DNA of 64,000 bases from positions 222,913-286,912 of the forward strand of contig VXPQ01000046.1 of assembly GCA_009839485.1 (NCBI GenBank). Reading direction: 5' to 3'. The notes beneath the pieces are model-generated. The model was not told the origin of the DNA, did not search any database, and worked only from the letters and a program-made list of their open reading frames with translations. Positions 59,483-64,000 of the stretch are shown here, piece after piece. The DNA is from Bacteroidetes bacterium SB0662_bin_6 (lineage in GTDB: Bacteria; Bacteroidota; Rhodothermia; Rhodothermales; VXPQ01). The number at the start of each line of letters is the position of its first letter. The stretch's first letter is position 1. The position numbers and the translations under genes were made by a program.

Positions 59483-61345
59483 ATGCGTACGCGCCTCGCC
59501 GACATATACAGACCACATTTCGCCCGCCGGGCAATCTGCGTTCATGGGAATGCAGTTACGCGGACGGGCGCATTCCGTAACGTATTCCCCACACGGAACG
59601 GATGCACAGCCCGTTTACTCGCATGGGTGATAGGCCTGTGCACCATCTTACCCGTCTATGCACAGGATACCGAAGAACCGGCCCCTGTACTCCCTGATCT
59701 TACCCCGCAGGTCGTGGAAATCCGGACGGGGCTGGATATCTCGTTGCCATCGCTCCAGAGACAACCTCTGATCGGATTCAACCCGCCGCCACGCGTGGCT
59801 TCCGTTCCAGCGGACCGGAGACCCTATGCAGAAGTGTACAAGCAGGAAAGCGCCGATCTTCCGGACAGCCCGCTGGCTGCCCTGGATCCGGACCCTATCG
59901 CATCCCTGAGCAGCGGCGCACCTGGCCGCGGGATGGCGGAGGCCGCCGCCGGGCGATACCTGGGACGGCTGATCCGTCTGCGTACCGAGTTGCCGTTATC
60001 CCGCAATGCGGCATTCCACGCACGCGTCGATTATGCAGGCAGCGAAGGACATTCTCCCGCCGATATACCCGAAAACATATCGGCATCCTTTAATACGTTC
60101 GAAGCCCTTGTCGGCCTGCAACAGAAAACCGGGCCTGTTTCATTCGGTCTGGACCTGGATGGTCTTGTGCATGCCCGGCGTATGTATGGCGCCGTGCCAG
60201 GCGCCCGCCATATATCCGGCTTGCGAACGACGCCGTTGCGCACCGGGCAGGGCGGCGGCGGCGCAATATGGATCAAAACGAACGCCGCGGCCCGGGTGGA
60301 TTTCCATGCCCGCGCACGATATGGTGCGCATTCCTGGGAAACGAATGCAAACCTTCGAGAATCTGAAACCGACAGCGACACATTTACCCGCAACGAATCG
60401 GTCTGGGTACTGGAAAGCGAACTGGCGCTTCCTGTAACGAGCGGCAGCGAACTTGCGGGAGACGTACGCTATACGCAACTCGGGTTCGATACGGAAGAAA
60501 TAAACAGCGTTTCGATGCTGGATATCGGAGCCGGAACCCGTATCCGCTCCGGCCCGCGGCTTCAAGCCATGGGAGGCATACGCTTCCTGACCTTTACAGA
60601 GAGCGATTCGACTTCCTCTACCTGGATCGCGCCGGACATCCACCTCGATTTCCGGCTGTTGCCGGGTCTGCAATTCTACGCACGCAACGATGCGCGTGCG
60701 GAACATCGTTCCACCGCATCCATGTACCGGGAAAATCCGTTTCTCGTGGATCGCCCGATCGTGCAACCCACCGTCTATACCCTCGACATGCGGATAGGCG
60801 GACGCATGCAGGTCAACGTAGTCGGGATTGACGTGTATGGCGGCTACGCCAATGCCCCTAATTTTCGCTATTTCGAGGCGGCCAGGATCGGCGAATCCCG
60901 TGGATACGCACAGGGCATGATAGCAGCCCGGTATGCCGAGGCAACCATTGCTTACGCCGGCGGAGACCTGTCTGTCCACCTTCCGGCGGGACTGAGCATA
61001 GCCGCGGGAATCACGTTCCGGAACGGCAAACTGAAGGAAGACGACACGGACATCCCCTATTTCGGGCCGGTTACGGGTCGTGGAGGCCTTTCGTGGTCAT
61101 TCCGGAACGGCAGGGGCTTTCTGCAAACCACGCTGGACTACGAGGGTGCACGGCACATTACCGCCGGGGGCATACAAAAGCTCGACGGCTACTTCGACGT
61201 AGACGCCAGCGCCCTGTACCCGATCACCCAACGCATCGGGGTACTCCTTCGCCTGGACAACATCGTTGCCGGAAGCGCCGCGCGCTGGGAGCATTACGAC
61301 CGGACGCCGTTCGCCATATCGCTCGGCGCCCGAACCCAATGGTAA
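59483..61345 (+). CDS. Outer-membrane beta-barrel protein (receptor-like), partner of the TPR protein
   Basis: The chain is 620 residues. The signal peptide lies unusually far in (residues about 42-61, ARLLAWVIGLCTILPVYAQ), so the true start may be downstream of ATG 59483. The N-terminal mature part is Pro-rich (LPDLTPQVVEIRTGLDISLPSLQRQPLIGFNPPP), then a run of about 20 amphipathic strands ends FAISLGARTQW with an aromatic C-terminal residue. The middle contains REPxQYG-free barrel-like stretches and no plug I can define. It resembles TonB-dependent receptor barrels without a plug. The 3-bp spacing to the TPR gene suggests a functional pair. Confidence 0.65.
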   Translation: MRTRLADIYRPHFARRAICVHGNAVTRTGAFRNVFPTRNGCTARLLAWVIGLCTILPVYAQDTEEPAPVLPDLTPQVVEIRTGLDISLPSLQRQPLIGFNPPPRVASVPADRRPYAEVYKQESADLPDSPLAALDPDPIASLSSGAPGRGMAEAAAGRYLGRLIRLRTELPLSRNAAFHARVDYAGSEGHSPADIPENISASFNTFEALVGLQQKTGPVSFGLDLDGLVHARRMYGAVPGARHISGLRTTPLRTGQGGGGAIWIKTNAAARVDFHARARYGAHSWETNANLRESETDSDTFTRNESVWVLESELALPVTSGSELAGDVRYTQLGFDTEEINSVSMLDIGAGTRIRSGPRLQAMGGIRFLTFTESDSTSSTWIAPDIHLDFRLLPGLQFYARNDARAEHRSTASMYRENPFLVDRPIVQPTVYTLDMRIGGRMQVNVVGIDVYGGYANAPNFRYFEAARIGESRGYAQGMIAARYAEATIAYAGGDLSVHLPAGLSIAAGITFRNGKLKEDDTDIPYFGPVTGRGGLSWSFRNGRGFLQTTLDYEGARHITAGGIQKLDGYFDVDASALYPITQRIGVLLRLDNIVAGSAARWEHYDRTPFAISLGARTQW

Positions 61346-61359
61346 ACCGGAGCTTCTCC

Positions 61360-61566
61360 ATGTCTCAGAACGATGTCCGGGATCAGGTCAAAGATGCGCT
61401 GGCGGAAATCGTCAGGGAAACGCTGGCGGCCCGTCAGGACATACAGGTACCCGGCCTGGGAAGCTTTTGCATCGTACACCATGCAGCAACACGCGTGCGC
61501 ACGAAGCAGGGCGGCATGGAATTCATCCCCCCCCGAAACAAAATCAGATTCACGCCACAGGCGTAA
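61360..61566 (+). CDS. Short HU/IHF-family DNA-binding protein
   Basis: The 68-residue protein has the HU N-terminal helices (MSQNDVRDQVKDALAEIVRETLAA) and strands QVPGLGSFCIVHHAATRVRTKQGGMEFIPPRNKIRFTPQA. The usual length is about 90; the beta-arm is shortened and the terminal helix is missing. IPPRNKIRF matches the HU strand after the arm. ATG 61360 with GGAG seven bases upstream is preferred over ATG 61339. It lies 12 bp before an HU-SPOR fusion, suggesting a joint role in chromosome or division-site functions. Confidence 0.8.
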   Translation: MSQNDVRDQVKDALAEIVRETLAARQDIQVPGLGSFCIVHHAATRVRTKQGGMEFIPPRNKIRFTPQA

Positions 61567-61578
61567 TGGAGCGCGGGG

Positions 61579-62433
61579 ATGGATTTGGACCTCACCCAGG
61601 AGATCGCACAGCGCCTCGGGTCTTCGCCCAAGGCAGTGGGCCCTCTGTTAGAGGAGGTCGTACAGCGCATTCTTCAAACAACGGCACAAGGCAAAACAGC
61701 CCGCCTCCCGGGAACCGGTATCTTTCAGGATCACGGCGCAGGGCTCGTTTTCGAGCCCGACCCCGGTTTGGCCGAAATCGTCAATGCCCCGTTTTCCGGC
61801 CTGGACACCATTACCCTCACGCAACCGGCGCAGGTCAGCGAAACGGGCAGGGCTCTACGCGGCCGTCGGACGCGCAGAAGCATGCCCCATGCCAGCCGCA
61901 GGCGCATGCGAAAACATTCGCAAGAACACGTGCTGCCCGGAATCGGCATGATCGTTATCGTAGGAATAATCGCCGCGGGCGCCTGGTTCATGCTGGCTGA
62001 TCGAACCGCAGATCCTGCCAGGCCGGACATTGCCATCAGTGCCTCGGAAGAATCCGTACCCGGCGATTTCAGCTCCCCTGGAGATACACTGCCCCTCGAG
62101 TCCGAAACCTCTCCTGTCCTTGTCCCTCCCGTCCCGAACGACACTCTCGCAGCGCGGCCTGCACCGTTGCGGGGCGACGAAGATATTGACCGGACTCTTG
62201 GAGGCTACACGATCATCGTCTTCTCGGAAACGAACGAAGAAGACGCCCGGAACGCCGCGCAAAGCTGGCGCGAGCAGGGATTCCGCGTAATCATCCTTCC
62301 CGATATGCAGGACGACACCCCCCGGTACCGGGTAGGCGTCGGGCAATTCGACCTTCTCGAAGAGGCGGCCCGAATACGCGATGCACTGGCGGGAAGCGAA
62401 TTGCCTCAGGACGCCTGGGTTCTTCGTATTTAA
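61579..62433 (+). CDS. HU-like / membrane segment / SPOR-domain protein
   Basis: A 284-residue protein in three parts. Residues 1-80 look HU-like (LTQEIAQRLGSSPKAVGPLLEEVVQRI, KTARLPGTGIFQDH). A basic stretch (RRTRRSMPHASRRRMRKH) leads into one membrane segment (LPGIGMIVIVGIIAAGAWFML, about 119-139). An acidic, Ser/Pro-rich linker leads to a C-terminal SPOR domain (GGYTIIVFSETNEEDARNAAQSW, YRVGVGQFDLLEEAARIRDAL). SPOR binds denuded septal peptidoglycan. The topology puts the HU-like part in the cytoplasm and SPOR in the periplasm, as in Bacteroidota HU-CCDC81-SPOR proteins. It may link DNA with the division site. Confidence 0.78.
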   Translation: MDLDLTQEIAQRLGSSPKAVGPLLEEVVQRILQTTAQGKTARLPGTGIFQDHGAGLVFEPDPGLAEIVNAPFSGLDTITLTQPAQVSETGRALRGRRTRRSMPHASRRRMRKHSQEHVLPGIGMIVIVGIIAAGAWFMLADRTADPARPDIAISASEESVPGDFSSPGDTLPLESETSPVLVPPVPNDTLAARPAPLRGDEDIDRTLGGYTIIVFSETNEEDARNAAQSWREQGFRVIILPDMQDDTPRYRVGVGQFDLLEEAARIRDALAGSELPQDAWVLRI

Positions 62434-62538
62434 AGAATGCTCTGATTAACCACCGAAGTTCTATCTTTACCCGACCGGCACAAAACCGGCGTATTCGCCC
62501 CGCTACCCTTTTCATCGAATCCATTTGCCGTACACCCG

Positions 62539-63255
62539 ATGACGAATTCGACCCTGTTGCAACCCCAATCTGTCACCTTGCCTGCCGACACCCTGGCGAA
62601 TCTGTCGCAAGCCGCCGGGCCGGAACAGACGAGCCTGCTGGACACCCTCATACTGGGCGGGTGGATCATGATTCCGATCTTCCTCCTCTCCTTTGTCGCT
62701 ATCTACCTGTTCGTTGAGCGGCTCGTCACGATCCGCAAGGCAAAAACCGATCCGGAGACGCTGACCCAACGCGTACGCGACTATGTTCAGGAAGGAGACG
62801 TCAAGGGCGCCATGGGATACTGCGAATCCAGCGATAAACCTGTCGCCCGCATTCTTCGCCACGGGCTGGAGCGGCTGGGACGGCCTATATCCGAAATTCA
62901 GGATGCGGTTCAGGCGCAGGGCAAGCACGAAACCTTCGAGTTGGAAAAACGCACCGAACTTCTTGCAAGCATTGCGGGCATTGCGCCGATGCTCGGTTTT
63001 CTTGGAACGGTAACCGGAATGATCCAGGCCTTTCAGGAAATTCAGGTCCTCGAAGGCAACGTGAATCCGAGCGTACTCGCAGGCGGCATATGGGAAGCCT
63101 TGCTGACGACGGCGGCAGGGCTGGTGGTCGGTATCCTCGCCTTTTTCTTCTACAACTTTCTCCTGTCGAAAATCCGGCGGCTTGTAAACGACATGGAACG
63201 TTCGGCCACCGACTTCATCGACCTCTTGCAGGAACCGGCGCCGACGGGAAAATAA
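62539..63255 (+). CDS. exbB: ExbB/TolQ/MotA-family proton channel protein
   Basis: A 238-residue inner-membrane protein. Three membrane segments (about 30-53, LDTLILGGWIMIPIFLLSFVAIYLF; about 135-158; about 177-200, GGIWEALLTTAAGLVVGILAFFFYNFLL). Conserved stretches are GLERLGRPISEIQDAVQAQGKHETFELEKRTELLASIAGIAPMLGFLGTVTGMIQAF and the TM3 residue AGG-TTAAGLVVGI. It forms the TonB-type motor with ExbD downstream. The gene order exbB-exbD, with the TonB-dependent receptors of this window as likely clients, is inferred. The 105-bp region before it holds no clear promoter that I can support. Confidence 0.93.
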   Translation: MTNSTLLQPQSVTLPADTLANLSQAAGPEQTSLLDTLILGGWIMIPIFLLSFVAIYLFVERLVTIRKAKTDPETLTQRVRDYVQEGDVKGAMGYCESSDKPVARILRHGLERLGRPISEIQDAVQAQGKHETFELEKRTELLASIAGIAPMLGFLGTVTGMIQAFQEIQVLEGNVNPSVLAGGIWEALLTTAAGLVVGILAFFFYNFLLSKIRRLVNDMERSATDFIDLLQEPAPTGK

Positions 63256-63353
63256 GCCGATAGGCCACACCCTCAATACGGTACCGCCCTATGCATTCCG
63301 CGCCTTGATTGCAAAGGGACAGGCCGCCCCCAAGTCCGACATACTCAGGGACC

Positions 63354-63755
63354 ATGAACTTCAACTTCTCCAGCAATAACAAACCGCTTTCGACGTACAG
63401 TCTGGCAGGACTCACGGATATCGTGTTGCTCCTGCTCGTCTTTTTTCTCCTGACGTCGAATTTCATTCCTCAATTCGGCATTCAGGTGAATCTGCCGCAG
63501 GCCGAAACCTCTGCCCCGATGGACGACCAATACGTCTCGGTGGCCATCACCGCAGACGGGCAATATTACGTGAACCAAAATCCGGTTCAGCGGGAGCAAC
63601 TGGCAGATGCCCTGCGTGAAGCGAAAGGAGATCGAACCGCTCTGGTCCTGCGCGCCGACGAAGAAGCAACCGTGGCGCAATTCGCACTGGTGGCGAATCT
63701 CGCGCGCGCCCTGGATCTGCGCGTGCTCATGGCCACGGAGCGCGGCCGCCCATAA
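63354..63755 (+). CDS. exbD: ExbD/TolR-family protein
   Basis: This 133-residue protein has one membrane segment (about 15-34, LAGLTDIVLLLLVFFLLTSNF) with the conserved Asp (LTDIVLLLLVF) needed for the proton channel. The periplasmic part includes VNLPQAETSAP, VSVAITADGQYYVNQ and VLRADEEATVAQFALVANLARALDLRVLMAT, normal for the family. ATG 63354 is chosen; the frame reaches 63309 with a Pro-rich lead. It follows exbB by about 100 bp. Neither TonB itself nor a second exbD is visible before the window end. Confidence 0.93.
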   Translation: MNFNFSSNNKPLSTYSLAGLTDIVLLLLVFFLLTSNFIPQFGIQVNLPQAETSAPMDDQYVSVAITADGQYYVNQNPVQREQLADALREAKGDRTALVLRADEEATVAQFALVANLARALDLRVLMATERGRP

Positions 63756-63868
63756 TCTTTTCCGTTCCGCGGTCGTACTCTTGCACGCGGCATGCTTTTT
63801 GCTCCAATCCCCGCAAAAACACACAACGCTTGCCGGTCTTCAACCTGTTCGTTAGTTCGTACTCCTCC

Positions 63869-64000
63869 ATGCTCCGCAAACTGATTTTCATCGCCATGCT
63901 GGCGGGTGTGTCCAGCGTCCGGGTCGGGCATGCTCAGCAACCCGGACACATCGTACGCGGACAGGTCCTTGACGCACAGACAGGAGAGTCCCTGCCGTCG
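63869..64000 (+). CDS. Exported protein with carboxypeptidase-regulatory-like N-terminus (partial)
   Basis: The frame from ATG 63869 runs off the window after 44 codons. It has a signal peptide (MLRKLIFIAMLAGVSSVRVG) and then GHIVRGQVLDAQTGESLPS, the first strand pair of a CarboxypepD_reg-like domain. Such domains precede TonB-dependent receptors (as in the receptor at 22501), so this is probably a receptor or related outer-membrane protein in the exbB-exbD unit. The rest is not visible. Confidence 0.6.
   Translation, partial: MLRKLIFIAMLAGVSSVRVGHAQQPGHIVRGQVLDAQTGESLPS

Noticed and set aside
1..64000. CRISPR array or cas locus
   Set aside because: Only one repeat-like 36-mer is seen; there are no spaced repeats and no cas genes.
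1..64000. tRNA or rRNA genes
   Set aside because: I saw no TPsiC-type arm with matching acceptor stem and no rRNA-like stretch by eye; a covariance search would be needed to exclude a tRNA fully.

Overview
The window is GC-rich, densely coded chromosomal DNA. It most likely comes from a marine member of the Rhodothermota/Bacteroidota lineage (Rhodothermales-like). The basis is a PorV/PorQ-family barrel, a secreted protein ending in a type IX-like sorting tail (GKFIIIK), a TonB-dependent receptor with a carboxypeptidase-regulatory N-terminus, a Wzi-type capsule barrel, an HU-like/SPOR fusion and a peptidase/TolB-propeller/Omp85-like fusion. I saw no rRNA, tRNA, insertion sequence or multi-repeat CRISPR array. 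The taxonomic call is inference from gene content only.

Region 1 (1-4.3 kb) is accessory in character: two small membrane proteins (DUF2569-like, ICMT-like), a 25-residue peptide with 11 cysteines behind a perfect ribosome binding site, a two-gene HEPN module, an arsenite methyltransferase (arsM), a frameshifted gene remnant and a DUF1295 protein. Around the HEPN module lie two fragments that match the 3' end of the tpiA gene found 20 kb away, a 36-bp element shaped like a single CRISPR repeat, and a 16-bp palindrome.

Region 2 (4.3-22.6 kb) looks like a catabolic locus for a sulfated deoxysugar polymer (fucose- or rhamnose-like, inferred). The rightward arm carries an ankyrin protein, a Tat/lipoprotein sulfatase and the radical-SAM sulfatase maturase. 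The leftward arms carry a fucose-isomerase-like enzyme with a class II aldolase, and a series of TonB receptor, sorted secreted protein, PorV-like barrel, unidentified toroid enzyme and DUF6786-like lipoprotein. A LacI/GntR-type regulator sits in the middle, and three similar palindromes (4347, 10690, 22569) precede the three transcription units. No SusD is present.

Region 3 (22.7-49.2 kb) is mostly core: tpiA, gatB, bcp, a fused E1 alpha/beta dehydrogenase, a polyprenyl-phosphate sugar transferase divergent from a Wzi-type/outer-membrane cluster, a UbiA prenyltransferase, an envelope cluster (PEGA-like protein, PQQ-type propeller, peptidase-TolB-barrel fusion), the adk-prenyl synthase-ptsH-ptsI operon, two overlapping small membrane proteins, an Nfu N-terminal protein, a LuxE/LuxC-like pair and an SNF transporter.

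Region 4 (49.4-64 kb) has lnt-maf-glutamine amidotransferase, folB, a monoheme EF-hand lipoprotein next to a seven-CXXCH cytochrome fused to TPRs, a 1008-residue TPR protein, an outer-membrane barrel, two HU-like proteins (one a SPOR fusion), exbB, exbD and the start of a carboxypeptidase-regulatory-domain protein cut by the window edge. The TonB motor genes at the right end could energise the receptors of regions 2 and 3.
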